A stretch of 64,000 bases of DNA from Lethocerus indicus (taxonomy: Eukaryota > Arthropoda > Insecta > Hemiptera > Belostomatidae): positions 12,248,442 through 12,312,441 of the forward strand of contig JACDQD010000008.1 of NCBI GenBank assembly GCA_019843655.1. The letters run 5' to 3'. The translations under genes and the position numbers were made by a program. Below are positions 51,001 to 64,000 of the stretch, piece after piece (the stretch's first letter is position 1; every line of letters begins with the position of its first letter). Under the pieces are notes generated by a model. That model did not search any database. It worked only from the letters and a program-made list of their open reading frames with translations, and was not told the origin of the DNA.

Positions 51001-54000
51001 TCTATACTTGAAGAGAATACCCTCAGTTCTGCCAGACGTCATACAAGCAAATTTTGAATACCAACACGTTATAGTTTATATTGGGGCTATATAAAGTAAT
51101 GTAAGAATGAGCGTGCTAGGACAGGACGTTATATCGAGGGATCCGGACCCTTGGGGCGGGGCGTTGTGCCGGGTCGTGACTTCGTCCCGGTATAATTGCA
51201 GGGGCCTCAGAGCACAATGGTTCCACAACATTGAAGATCCGAGTACCTTATGCGGTGCCTTTAGTCTTCATTTTCCTGCCCCTTATTTCACTTGTCAGCT
51301 GTTTGGAATTGTTTTCCGCCGTAAGACATCGAAATAATAGTTTAAATCACAATACGGTTCAAACTTCAACGATATTTTTAGCAGTACATTTCGCAATTCG
51401 AGACATTTTCCCAACAATGAAATTGTTTGTTTCCTGCTTAAACTTTGAATACGTGATGGCGACAGTGCTGACTGGCTGACACAGTATACATTCAAGCCTC
51501 CTTATTGTCATATCAGGGGAGATAATGTTTATCTTATCTTTCGCGCTCGCACCGACATGACATGCTATTAGTTCAATTTGGTCATTGGTAGTCCATATTG
51601 TGGCTTTAGAGTGTACCACTCCTCGCATCCACCATTAACTGTGGAAATATCCTGTAACGTTTTGTAGTCGGATTTGAAACACGACTCTGATTGTGGGCAC
51701 GACTGCTCTTAAACACGAGTCATTCTACCTTCCCCTCATGAATGTTCATTCATATCTCCTAGATTAAATTTATTTAGTTTTTCTAAGTATTAACGAACTA
51801 CACATTCAATATCCATTAAGCTCGGTCCCAATGATTAACCCAATGGTTCAAAATGCACAGCTTTAACCGCTGATCCAATAGCCGCCAAAAAGAGGAACTG
51901 CTCGCAACCTTGGCGGAGAGACAACATCGGCCCCTTTCTAAGGTGCAGTAATAAGAGAGGTTTCAGAAGGGAGATACTGTCCGGGACGGAGTTTACATCG
52001 CTGAGGTGAACGCGTAAACAGCGGCAACCGTAGTCCGGTGTTTACACCAATCCCGGCCCCCGTGGAACGCATCTGTTGGGATGCCCACTTCCAAACAACA
52101 CAAACAGCCCCTAAACGCTGTCTATTTTTCGAAACCTCCGTCCCCCCTCCGCCCTATAACTCTATCCCCCTCTCACTCGACTATCGGCGCCCGCTACTCT
52201 CCGACTTAATAAAAAATAAAATGTTACTCCACACCCGCACCCCTTTTAGAGGTTCGTGAAATAAAGAATGCTGGGGATGGAAGTTCTCCTCAGCCCATTC
52301 ATGAATTCGAAGTTGGAAAGGTTCTTAATAGTCTTTGAGAACAATACAAAATTCGAGTTGTCCGGCAGTTTGGCGTATCTTCCGTAAAGGCTTAATTTAA
52401 AAGTCCCCTTTTACGCCCTATTCTTGGGGGCAATGCACTCGGAAGTATACTGTTTGCTGTCCTCGTGTCCTTCTTCTACAAGGGCGCGTGGTTATTTATT
52501 AAACCTTGAATTTGACATTACGAAAATATCCCTAGGGCGCAAAAAAAAGAATCCGACATAAAAGACGTTTTATTTTACTGACTGGGGAGTTTATATTTTA
52601 ACGACTTCCACATCCACTGGATTTCTACAGAGGCTGCAGTTTGCACGTGCCGGAACTGACTGGGGGTTATATATAAACGTGACCTCATCATCACCAGGTC
52701 CCGACTGAGACAAACTCGTTATTAGGTGTGCAAAGGGGAAAAACTATCTGGTATAACGTGCGCAATAGAAAAATGGTAAAATATTAGGCGCCAATGTTTT
52801 CCGATTGAAATGATTTCTTGTCGCTCCACCGAGGATATAAAAAAGTACAGCCTGATTTAATTAATCTAATTTATATTTACTGATTGTTTATTCCAACATG
52901 CATATATTATTCTAAATGTTTAACTGCGGCGTTCATTTTAGCGAAAGGGGTCCCTCCGCTTTTGAGTAATGAGTAATGAAACCCCCTCGCCCACAGTTCT
53001 GGTAATAATAACACTGGATGTTGTTGTTGGGTCGCCCCTCCTGTTTCGAAGAATGACTCAGAAGGGAGCGCTAATAATATTATGCATACGGCTAATATCG
53101 ACAGGGGCGTGGAAAAAGAGGATGTGAGGGGCCCCTAGCCCCCTACCAACGCGACCAAAGTCAGTTAGCAGACCAACTGTGAAATTGTGGCCAGAATGAA
53201 TACCCGAATCGTTCGGACTGTAAAAAATTGGTCAAAACCGGCTGCCGGCATGTGTTCGTTTCAACTGGAGGTGTGTTTTGTGAGAGGAGAAAACCGAAAC
53301 CAGTCTAACATAAGGCCAGAAAATATATAAACAAAGTCCCTGCCTTGCCTCTTACATTAATACTGCTACCCACAAAATCCTGGACTGCTGCAAGATTTAG
53401 ATAAAAGGTTGAAACGGGATATATCTTAATGCAAAATCCTCCGAAAAACAGAGCATCGGGGACTCAAGTCGACTTGAAACTTCCCCCGGGCTCCTTTGAA
53501 AATTTTTAATGACCGAAAGCAACCGGGAAAAGTTTTTGAAAGGCAGTAACACTCCGAGTGACAAGCTCGAGGGACGGGACTTCCGCTCTAGTTTCCGGAA
53601 AAGCCGTCTTCTTCGCCTACGTACTTAGCAGCCGGAAGTGACAACCGTGTCAAAAACTACCCTCAGAAATTGAAAAACTCTACGCCTGCACCGGATCTCC
53701 GCGCATCCCATGATACTCTCGGTATCTCGTGAGACAATTTTCCTTATTTCCCCAATGTTTTAAAACTTATGTTCGATCTAGTACAAATATATCAACACAA
53801 ATTGCTGGTTATAAAATACCAAAAGATTCTTCATAGGTATTTTTACACGTTAATGTTTTATTAAATATTCAAAAAAGCGCATTACCGGCCACACAGCAAT
53901 CTAATTGCATCATATAAATAAAAAAAAATATTAAATACGTTTAGCCCATTCAAACTACAGTTGATTTTCATAACATGATCTGATGTAACCCTCCTTACTC

Positions 54001-55780
54001 AATTCAGTCCGTTGTTGAAAAATAAATATTTTTTGTATTCTTATCTAAAGGGAATATGTTGTAGTGAAGTTGATTAACTGAATCACCCGGTCATTATTCA
54101 GCATTATATTTTATTTTGAAATGAATCAGACACGATGAAACGGTATAAAGGTTTGTGATATTACTCAGATTGCGAAGTCTAATTATACGTGACAATCGTA
54201 CTTACACGTGCTAAAAGAAAAATATGAAGATTAAAGCCCAATAGTCGAACAAACGGAAAAAATGAGCCTGCTAACCATCCACTTCCATCGGTATTATGTT
54301 CCCGAAGTTCAATATACTTAATCGTAATTGGCGGTATTGGCTCTGAGGGTTTGCCTATTGTTGGTCTACGGCCGACATAATCAAACAATCCGCCGGATCT
54401 TATCTACCGAACACGTACGGGCAAATGAAACAATCCCGGCTTGAAATACGAATAGACTGGCGCTGAATCTCCGAATAGATCGCCTCTGGGTTCCTTCGCA
54501 ATTATAGGGCTTGTAGTTCAACAATCTTACACCCAAGCACTGAATGGGGAGGAATGTACGATCGATCCGGGAACGACTTCTTAGTATATTTGTACTTTTC
54601 TGAATAATGATTCGGAGGCTGTATAATATCTCATGCATATGAGAGGATAAATTCAACGGTCATATTCTAGAAAATTATCCTCTGTATCTTCAACTGAAAT
54701 TTACACCATCTAATTGGCCCAGAGGAGAGAAAACCCTTGATCCAAAGTGTAAATCGGAATGGGTCTGGAGCAAATACAATTCTCAGTCGCTATTGCATAA
54801 TTGTTAATAGAACTGAATAACCGGGTGACATTCAAAGTTAGGTGTTGGAGGTACACACGTTATTAAACAAGCTGAAGAAGATACTATCATTATGACCACT
54901 AGAGCATTAATAAACATGTCACCTCTAGGAGTGTGTAAAGACTTTATGGATTCGTTAGCGGGTGAAAATAGCGGAAAAGTGCAAAAAAGTATGTAGTAAA
55001 TAAAAGTATAAAACGGATTTTAAGCTTGGTAACTCAACCAGAAAAACCGTGGATCGATAAACGGAATTGCGTATGCACACATACATTCGTGAACGAAGGA
55101 AGCACTGGATGGTGGCGGTAATCCCCAACGGGAAGAGCGGAAGACCGAGCCCTGGGTCCTGGGCCTTCCTCTAATGCGTTTCCGATCCTTTCGCATTTCC
55201 GAATCCCCCGGGGCTCCGGAGGTAATTCCGCCGGCCCAAATAAGTAAAGGCCCACCGCGGCCAACTACCGAAATCCTTCCGGCCTAACGTAGAAAATCAC
55301 GCCAATCTTTACCGTAATATGCCGAAGGCTTGATCAGCCCTCGTAAAATAGGGATGAGACGCAATTCTTTCAGAAAATGTCAAAACGTCCATAAAAATAT
55401 TATTAAGGCCGCATTAGTAGGTTCAAACTATCGAATGAAATATTTTTTTCGTGAAGGTAAAGGGTGGGCGTCATGATTCTAATAAATCAAACATATTAAT
55501 TTGTTATTTGTGTATTCGACTGCCGATGTAATATTCGGCCATGTGGGAACATGGACTATCATTCCACTATTTTATGTCGGAATTAAACTTCGAGGGCATA
55601 AAAAATTGAACAACCGAAATTACGGAAAGTTAATTCCAATAATGAACAGGTAGACTCGAGTTTATTAATAACCCTAGTTGGGCAGTACAGTGTTCACGGG
55701 AGCATTGAAAATCGGAGCGATACTTGGGCCAATTACCGGGCTTTATTAATGAGCACTGGCACACCTTTCAGTTTTCTTAC

Positions 55781-55830
55781 CTGTACACCCCTCCCCCTCT
55801 CAGTAAACACATTAATTACAAAACTCTTCT
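55781..55830 (-). other. candidate 5' UTR exon end (donor CAG/GTAAGA)
   Basis: The minus strand has GTGTACAG/GTAAGA, a full-consensus donor, with the last exon base at 55781. The exon start is unknown; the 50 bases given are only a marker. Confidence 0.2.
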
Positions 55831-56853
55831 ATCCCCGAGTTGGAAATAATATTTTCAAGAAGGAGGAAACAGAAACGCCCCAGCGAACCCCGCCCTATGC
55901 CCCGAACAAGTAATTAATACATTTCTCAGCGTTTAAAGACCGTGGAAGGAAAATCGAACGCCGATTAACCCGAAATCATTACACGCTAAACCAAACAATC
56001 AATTAAACTAAACAAACATAGTCAGAATTGACGATGCTAAGTTAACATGAAACAATTGCTATGCCACACAGAAATGAGACGCTATAATATAAAGAAAAAT
56101 ATATAATATAATGTATATAACCCTCGATCACACTGTTTCTTGTAAATTGAAAACATTTAACCTCCGATACTAAAGCGTCGGGAGACATTTTCTGCCGACC
56201 CGGAAAACCTGTTTCTTTCAAAAAATGTAGTGTCCTCGCTATATACAAGTATATGGAATACGACTTATTTGCCAGTCACCGCAACCTGAATAAAAACGAA
56301 TCATTAATATAATCTCATATATCCATATACAACGAAAATCAATAAAAACAAACTATTTATTGAGTCAAGGGAACCTCAGTGAGTTCGGCCTGATGGTTGA
56401 AATCAAATCTATTTGAACTGGCAACCGTCCTCAAGATAAGTTACAAAAAATGTGGCATGTAAGATAGCCCTATTAAACATGGGTAGTTGGCATTATTCTT
56501 ATATTATATTCATTCATGAAATATTCCACTATACGGGTGACGTCCTTTAGAGAAATGTTGTTGAATGTTTAAAAAAAACCGACCGTGCACCGGTAGAGGG
56601 GCTCCCGACAACAGGTGCTTTTATACTCCCTAACTGTATGCACCCACTCGAAAAAATACGAGAAACTGCAATTACGGTGAAGGATCCTCGACGAGTGGGG
56701 AAGACTGTTGGTATTAATTTATTAAAAGTAATAAGGATAATTGGGAGCTGGCACTGTGAGAATCTTAACGCCTCCACCCACCCCCTTTCCTTGTTTAAAA
56801 TTGACATAATCCTTGGCGAATTTCCAGGTGCGACTGGTGCGGCGGGCGCTCAC

Positions 56854-56950
56854 CTGCTCCGTTTAATGAATCCGCTTTATGCACGGGGGCGAGCCCCCGC
56901 CCAGTAGAGATCGCTCGGGCGCGATAGCGTAGATAATTAGAAAATTGGAG
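56854..56950 (-). promoter_or_regulatory. GC-rich promoter-like segment with donor CAG/GTGAGC
   Basis: On the minus strand a CpG-rich stretch with GGGCGGGGGC is followed about 35 bases later by GGAGCAG/GTGAGC, last exon base 56854. A hairpin CGGGGGC-GA-GCCCCCG lies at 56884-56899. This is the most promoter-like place upstream of the start-codon exon, but no core promoter element is certain. Confidence 0.25.
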
Positions 56951-59916
56951 CGCCGCCGGAGATTTCAGCTGTTTGCTATATACGCTCGCTCATCTGATAA
57001 ACTGTTATTTCTCGACTAATTGCACCCGCGCGTCGACCGGCCTCCCGTTAAATGCCGCTAAAACATCGCCCACCGAACGGATCCATTCTCACTCGTATTT
57101 GTAAATTGGAATTTACAAGGCTGCACAGGCCGAGTGCACACGACGGTTTTTGAATAACATAACATAAAATAATTCAATTTCTAATCACTACGGTGATTGC
57201 GGTTTTCCAACAGTAACGGTGCAGGGATAAAGCTAACAGGATGCTCCATCGACAACCGCCTTCTGTGATTACGTTGGCAATAGCCGGGAGTCGTATTCCA
57301 AACCGTTACCGTACACGTACTACGTGGATGGTGTTATCTCGAGAATGAAACTATACTGTTGATACCGTACCGGTAGTACCACTTAGCGAGCTCGATTTTA
57401 TGAGAGGTTATTCAAATCTTATTACATATTGAGCAATTGAGCCAATAAATAAATATGCAAAATACTATCACTAAGCGGAAAAGTGCTTATTATACGCCTT
57501 GAAAAACAGATGTCTAAGTAATGTGTTTCTACTATAAGTTTCTTATAATCTAAAGATCTTCTTTTTCTAACTAGCTGTAACAACAACAGTATTGGATCAC
57601 CCCCGCACTTTGGCAGCAGGAAACGAAAAGACTCCGGTGCTTGCTGACGCGATCGGACGTCGAGATATGTCAATAATGAAACGATAAAGAGAAATCGAAC
57701 ACGTTCCAATAAAAAAAAAACGGTTCGAGTCATTCTGGAGAGTTGTATAGGCCGGGGAGAGCCCAATCGGATGAACTCCGACCTCGTTTGCCGCTCACCT
57801 ACGAGCCAACTTACCAGAAACGGCTTTCGGCTTACAGTTACTTAATATGCAGGCAGAAACGGGTTAAAAGCGGCCTTCCTTCGCCGAGCTCCGTCTTTTA
57901 CTAATCTGATATACTCCAATTTATGTCTTAATCAGTAGACCTGTTTTCTTTCATTCCGGTTGTAGTACTTTTATGTTGTGAAACAATCTCGATTAAGTAC
58001 AAAGTGAATTCAAGCAATTAAAATAAATATTCGCTTTGTACATATAATTTTTTAAACCACCTGTTCCAGTGGTCCTATCGTTAATGACGTTAGTGAAATA
58101 CGGTAGATCAATCAAGTATATTTCATTTATTAATAATTTGCTACGACCCGTGGCTTAGAGACATGGGGTGGCTTCCTCGTAAACGAGAAAAAGTGTCCCT
58201 AACTCGAGACGAGAAACCAATGACAAGAATGAGCCCATGACGAAGAAAAATATATTAGCTCAGAATTAAAGGTTAAAGAGGGCGAACCTTTCGCACATTC
58301 TCACCAGAGAAAATAAAAAAAAGTTCCGAGCCTCTTATTTGATGAGGACATTTACTAAATATACAGGGTATCGGTTAGAATATCCTCTCGCACGTTGTTC
58401 GTGTATTAGATGTCCGTTCCACTTAGCATTACGGAAAAGTACTTGTGTCAATTACTTAGCCGAATGGACCCAATGAACCACATTTATGGGTTATGTCGAC
58501 TTATAGTCGAGTTTTAAGAGGAAAAATTTATTGCCCAAAAGACCAGAAAAAACACGTTTTACGGACTTAGTACAGAGGCACTCGAGGGGTTTTTATTCCA
58601 GTCGACGCCTCGCTCATGGCTGCGACACACGGGGAGGCCGTAAATCTGCGTGGGACCCCCATAAGTCTCGGCGTGAAGGCGGCCAGTTTTCAATCTTGCG
58701 GGGGGGGGCAGCGCCTCTGACCGATAACGTCCATTAGAGTGGACAGAGGGTGGTGGAATGGGACCGGACCATCCCCCGCCCCATCAACCAACCACGAGAT
58801 AAGGCGCTCCCGGGGGTGACAAAGGGCCGCCCCGCAAAAGGCGCTCACCCTCAATCCGGGAGAAATTCAGAAAATACTGGAGGCCAACTCAGTATCTTGA
58901 TAAAATAACTATGTGTGCTTTTTTCAGCAGTGGGCGTCAGAACTGACGAGCCCGAGATGTTAATACAGGAGCGGTTCGAAACTCTCCAGACAATTTGCAG
59001 GAAAGTTTTTTCTCCCAGCGATCGACTGTCCCCGGGCGGATGGATGGGGGCTTCACTCTGCGAGGTTACTTCAATTTTCATCATTTTCTCATTTTATATA
59101 ATAATTTCCACAACACAACTTGAAATATTATAATTGAAAAAATAATATAATGACACACAGTGTTCCAATTAAAGAAACAATTGTACAAGAGGGTTAAAAT
59201 AAAACCGGACTGTATGAGAAGAGGAAGGGACGAGGAAGTGTTTACTCTGCAGTCATTATTAATGACTAGGTCCTCTATGACCTAGGGCGGACGCTGGCCG
59301 AGATGGGGCGGTTGAATGGGTTGGGCGATATTTTCCGGCCAGGTAGTATACAGGGTTAGTGGGAGGAGGGGACCGACCGAATCCTCCGCCGAGTGAGACA
59401 GCCATAGGTACCAGAGAGAGAGATCGATGTATCCGAGCGCGGCCCCGTTACCATGGCGACCACTCTACTCGGCCTCCTGTATCTACAACCTCAGCCGACC
59501 ACTCTACACCAAAGACTCGGCCCCCAAAAAAAATCCTTTTAAATTCCGCCACTTCCCTTAGTCTGAAGTACTATTCGGAGAAGGAGTTCGTCGAGTGTGA
59601 ATTTGTTTAGCTCGACGCATCCAATTTCTAATTGCGGTAATTGTTTTAAAATTAACAAGTTACGAATAACTGTTCAGTAATCCGTCTTAATATTACGGTG
59701 TTAAAAATATTAATCTACGTAAATATAATCCAATTAATTACTATTAATTATAATAGTTATATTATAAATTACAAGTATATTACAGTATTCGTAAACAACA
59801 GTGTACACGACATAGGCTATATTTCTCTTTACTTCAGAGAAATATATATTTAATAAAATGGGGCACGGTAGCGAACAACCCAAGACACCTACGCCAGTGT
59901 CCCGCAACACCGAGAG

Positions 59917-59934
59917 GTAATAAGGTGTCAAGGC
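59917..59934. repeat. 18-bp repeat, copy 1
   Basis: GTAATAAGGTGTCAAGGC, identical to 60684-60701, same orientation. The sequences on either side differ. Confidence 0.9.
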
Positions 59935-60683
59935 GCTATGGAGTTGAACGCGCCTTGTTGCATGACTCGTCGGGTAAATTCTCACGCATTCGTACGTTCG
60001 TACGATGTTACCCAACGCCCTCCGTTTATTACCGTACGCAAATATTCAACGGAGATAAATCCGAAACACAAGGAATCTAAGTGTGAGGAACCCTTTCGAT
60101 TTTATGCGGCCTCTTTGCTGCAAATGAGCCCATAAAATATTTCCAGCGGAGAAAGCGAAGTTGTTAATGCTTCTAGAAGTGTTCCCGTGGCATATAATCT
60201 GTCGACTTACTCTGAAGTTGGACTCCCATTTCGTCACCGAGTGGAAAGACTAAAGCTTTTTATGAACTCATCTTGTTTTTAGTCAATCCGTTTATGAATA
60301 TGAATTTACTAATCGGAAGGCATAGAATAATTGATGGGAATTCACCTGGCAACACACTGTGGGATATCTGAACCGTTAGTATTTATATCCTCATCGCTTC
60401 TCTTCTGTACGAAGACTCGTTCAAGAACATGTATCTTCTTCTGTTATCCTACTCAATACGAAAGGAGGATATCTTCTGTAGAATGATTTTCCACTTTATC
60501 AACCAAAGCATAAAAATGATTCAAGTTGATCGTTTATCCTTGCCTACTGTAATAAAAAAAAACTGACCCGGCTAAAATAATCCTTAATAATACCTAAGAC
60601 GACCAACATTATCAGGAGCCATATTGTATTTAATATAAATATATAGTGGCGGCCAGTTTCCTAGAGCACCTAAAGTCCCGGCC

Positions 60684-60701
60684 GTAATAAGGTGTCAAGG
60701 C
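60684..60701. repeat. 18-bp repeat, copy 2
   Basis: Identical to 59917-59934. A GC-rich patch and a hairpin AGGCCCG-GACGG-CGGGCCT (60819-60837) follow. Confidence 0.9.
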
Positions 60702-63399
60702 AGAAGGGCTAATTAGGCGTCCGGAGCCGTGAAGGGTTTTGCAAGCCGATTCGACACCCTCTCGGCCGGTTGCGAAACGGCGACGTTGCTTTCCAACCGG
60801 AGTTAATTATTTTCTTAGAGGCCCGGACGGCGGGCCTATATTTTATGAACCTCCAGGGGCGAACACGAACGCTCGCACCGGGATAGTGGGTGGTTCTGAC
60901 CCGGCCTTCCCGCATTACCTAACTCGACCGCCCATTGCTCAGTTCAGCGGCTTCAATTTAAAGCGGATAATGAACTTCGAGTGAATACCCAACTCGTTCC
61001 TCCATCATTGATAAGACCGCAAGATTCTCTCATGTCTAGATTTTAAATTTTTCGTAATTGATGAATTAGTATAGTTTACTGAAGTAGACTGCCATATGGG
61101 CGGTTATTTATAAGCGGTAGAAACTTATAAGGTATTTTTAATCCCCCATACAATATCAGTCTAAAACTATATAATCTATTAGCAGTATGCTATCATGATT
61201 TTTATTTAGATTCATTGGGCTCATATTATTCTTATTACAGCCACAAACACTTTTTTTGCATATAAACTCGCGTTTGAACACATAAATACGTCAATACTGC
61301 ACCTTTAATATACTGAAGCTTTAAATTACAAGAAAAGGATTTCGGTTAACGCCGAATAAAATCGAATAAAGTATCGAAAGAAAAAAAATGGTCGCGGGCC
61401 ATTTGGTAGACAGGAGCCGGCCATAAAGGCCCCGAACGCTTACCGAATATTTTTCTGATTCCGAAAAACTTCCGAACTGCCATTAACTTCCTGCCGGCCC
61501 GTAGCAGGGGAGATTTGTTGGGATTTCTTCGTTTACGATTTGCCGTATTTCTTTCCCCCTTTTCATACGAGGCTTTATTTTTATGAATCTTCCCAATGGG
61601 CCTTTCTAGAAATCATTCCGTGTTAAAGACAAGGTTATATTTTCTCCGTAGCTGAAGTTTATGGGTTAATGTTATTGAATTTATATAGACAGGGATTGGG
61701 TGCTTTTCCGCGGAAACGGGGAAGTAAAGAAGGAAACAAAGAGCAAGTACTAACAGATCGACGCCAATGCTAATTACAGCCTCGTAACTGCCAGTCAGCA
61801 ATTTACTACTGAACAAACATTTTTGTACAAATAGAGACAGTTCTACCGTGAACACTAAGGGATGCTAATTGGACACGCATAAACTGAATACAAACCCTAA
61901 GTCAACATTCGGAATTATGACGTATCTAAATGTCTACACCGATGGGCCAAAGCCAACTACCATGGGGATAAAACGCTAACCCGACAAAAATTAAAGAATT
62001 TGTTCTATAATATAAACATCGAGCCAACAGTTCACGAATTTATAAAATCCCGGTGCCTAAAGTTCCATTCCCGTCTTATTCCTATGTATAGGTGCTCGTT
62101 CAATCAGTATCCTCTATTAATCATCCTCGGCCGAAACAAACGGCCCAGAGATTTTCACGGGCTGTAGTCCAAGTCAAAAAGTGCCATTACGTGCTTTTAT
62201 CGCGACAATCAGAGATAGAAATGAACATACCATCATTACGGTCGGTTGTATATAAATAAATAAAAAGTTAAAAAAAATCCTTAGGACAAAACAGGCGTGC
62301 TGAAATACGCGGCCAGAAAAAAAGTGACGGGAACACATCGCGCTCTAATAATATCATTCAATTTTCTGCGGACGGGAAAAAAACACTCAACTGGTTAATG
62401 GAGGTTAGCACGGCGGTGGACATCAGACGGCAGGGAATTAAACGGCCCGACTAATTGTTAATTGACCGACGGCGACGTCCAGTCCCAATTGATGGAACGG
62501 AGCCCGCTCGTCCCCCCACATTTAATCCGACATCCCTAGCTGCACAAGATATAAACTCAGAATAAATAAATAGATACAAGCTACTAATTACAGCTTGCGC
62601 CGGCAAAATAGTAACCAGGAACTGAAGACGGATTGGATTTACTGGTATCCAGAAAAAGACGTGTCGTTTGTCGCATTCTTAGTGACGACAACTTGCAAGC
62701 CAACAAGAACTGTACCGATATTCTGTCCTATGGAGCGCATTGTTCAACAACCGGCTGGAAACTGCGGCATACAATTCGAGAGATTTGAACATTCTGTTCA
62801 TTATCACCCGAGGCTGAACATCTAAAAGATTTAATTTTTGCTTAAAGTAAAAGTACCGTTTACTAAAATTTTAACTCGAAAAGCGACGATCAATTCTTAA
62901 AAAAATACACATTTGTATAAGTCTACAAACGGGGTCAGGGCGGAGAATTTCATGAGGATGGGTATTGGCAAACTGCGGGAATGAAAAATGGATTCATTTA
63001 GCTGGCACTATCAGGTTCCCGGTGCTATTAGCGCCGGCTCACCCTAATTAGGAAAAGCGGCCCCTCCCCCGGGCTTCGTTTTTGAGAAGCGCAAATTAAT
63101 TTAGGGTCGATACCCACCTACAAACGACAGCGTGTAAGCTGTTTTTGATTCTTTCCAATTTGACAGTACAACACTATAGTTAACACAAGTTTATACTATG
63201 CACGGCGGCGGACAGCGAGTGCAATTTGTTTTATTCTTAGAAAGCACACATTGCGATATTAAGCCGTTAATGTAAATTTAAATGAAGAAATTATGTCAGC
63301 CGTGTATGACATAGGTTTCTGTCTTTCGGATGTTAAATTTAAAATAATACAATGAACATTCCTTGCGATAACCCTGAGACGGAGATTGTGGAGTAAGTA

Positions 63400-63625
63400 G
63401 CAGGTACTTCGGGGAAGAGTTTGCCAAGAAATGAGGGTGGCGTGAAGGAGCTAGTGAAGACGAGGCGCCACTGGATGAAACTTAACGGCAGAGCCTAAAG
63501 GGGATAAGAGGAGGGGGGGAGGTTAGAAAAGGACGGCGACAGGAAGATGGAGGGCGGATAAGAGGGTGGGACAAAGACAGAGACGGTATAAGAGAGAGTC
63601 ACAGGGCAGGGGGGGGGAGCTTGAG
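63400..63625. repeat. G-rich purine tract with G-quadruplex potential
   Basis: About 225 bases dominated by G and A on the plus strand, with several runs of three or more G (for example GAGGAGGGGGG, GGAGGGCGG, GAGGGTGGG and a long G run near 63609). The word GGATAAGAGG occurs twice. It is on the template side for a plus-strand transcript and the coding side for none known. Confidence 0.7.
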
Positions 63626-64000
63626 TATCGATTAGTCCTAGAATACCCCCTCCTACTACCAGGGATGTTTAAAGGTTAAACCCTTAAAGTGGGAAGATGA
63701 AACAATGGCCATTTATCATGCCTAGCCTAATATGCATTCAATTAGAAAGGGCGACTACTTTGCATCGAATTTCTGTCAATGACCAGGAAAATATCATTTA
63801 ACCTCAAAGGATCGACGTTTACCCTGTTAACACTCACGGTGTCGTGTATATAAGGAGTAATCACAACTGGTCTACGTATATTGCTAAATATAGATATTCA
63901 GGTACATAAAGGCGTTATAAATGCGGAGTAATATATATCAATTTTAGTTTTACATCAAAATTATTCATTTTATATTCTCCGTTACAATTCTCAGACCAAT

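Larger units (their letters stand above)
48016..64000. other. upstream region of SHANK, no gene recognised
   Basis: About 16 kb. If the start-codon exon is spliced, this is SHANK 5' UTR intron and promoter sequence. All open frames are short and unrecognised. Good minus-strand donor words lie at 55781, 56854, 57799 and 57815. GC/CpG-rich patches lie near 52.02-52.20, 53.45-53.66, 55.09-55.29, 56.82-57.10, 58.59-58.86 and 60.66-60.96 kb. 48.6-49.4 kb is AT-rich. 61.0-62.6 kb shows nothing notable. Confidence 0.65.

Overview
This is an arthropod, most likely insect, genomic window. It is mostly non-coding and carries one recognisable protein-coding gene: the first part of a SHANK-family postsynaptic scaffold gene (Prosap in Drosophila), on the minus strand. 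Eight coding exons can be read from the sequence at 48011-47868, 7668-7543, 6560-6380, 6096-5777, 5199-4938, 2374-2186, 1587-1414 and 811-692. Each junction has GT/AG borders and the codon phases run without a break. They give about 505 residues: the SPN (Ras-binding, FERM-F0-like) domain, seven ankyrin repeats, a Ser/Pro-rich linker and an SH3 domain. The PDZ, proline-rich and SAM parts would lie beyond the left edge. Species cannot be named from what is visible; the insect assignment rests on the form of the protein, the AT-rich introns and the CpG pattern.

Layout from right to left, the direction of transcription. Positions 64000-48017 lie upstream of the first coding exon and contain no gene I can support. 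Several good minus-strand splice donors (55781, 56854, 57799, 57815) could end 5' UTR exons, because the first coding exon begins right after an acceptor. The start-codon exon is at 48011-47868. Next comes an intron of about 40.2 kb (47867-7669) that splits the SPN domain in two. It holds no recognisable transposase, reverse transcriptase, rRNA or tRNA. It does contain microsatellites, GC/CpG-rich patches, several perfect palindromes, octamer (POU-type) motifs and a few candidate alternative first exons or cryptic exons. The remaining seven exons are packed in 7668-692.

Most interesting hypotheses: (1) two candidate intronic first exons (9064-8990 and 21017-20982), each with ATG, an open frame and a strong donor in the exact phase of exon 2, which would make SHANK forms lacking the Ras-contact half of the SPN domain; (2) a possible SH3-terminated short form by read-through at 692-510; (3) an abrupt loss of CpG dinucleotides left of about 4.5 kb, which looks like a germline methylation boundary inside the gene; (4) a 55-nt cryptic exon at 43862-43808 that would shift the frame if included. 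None of these is proven. I found no sign of a wholly new multi-gene system; the window is one large neuronal gene with an extensive non-coding landscape.
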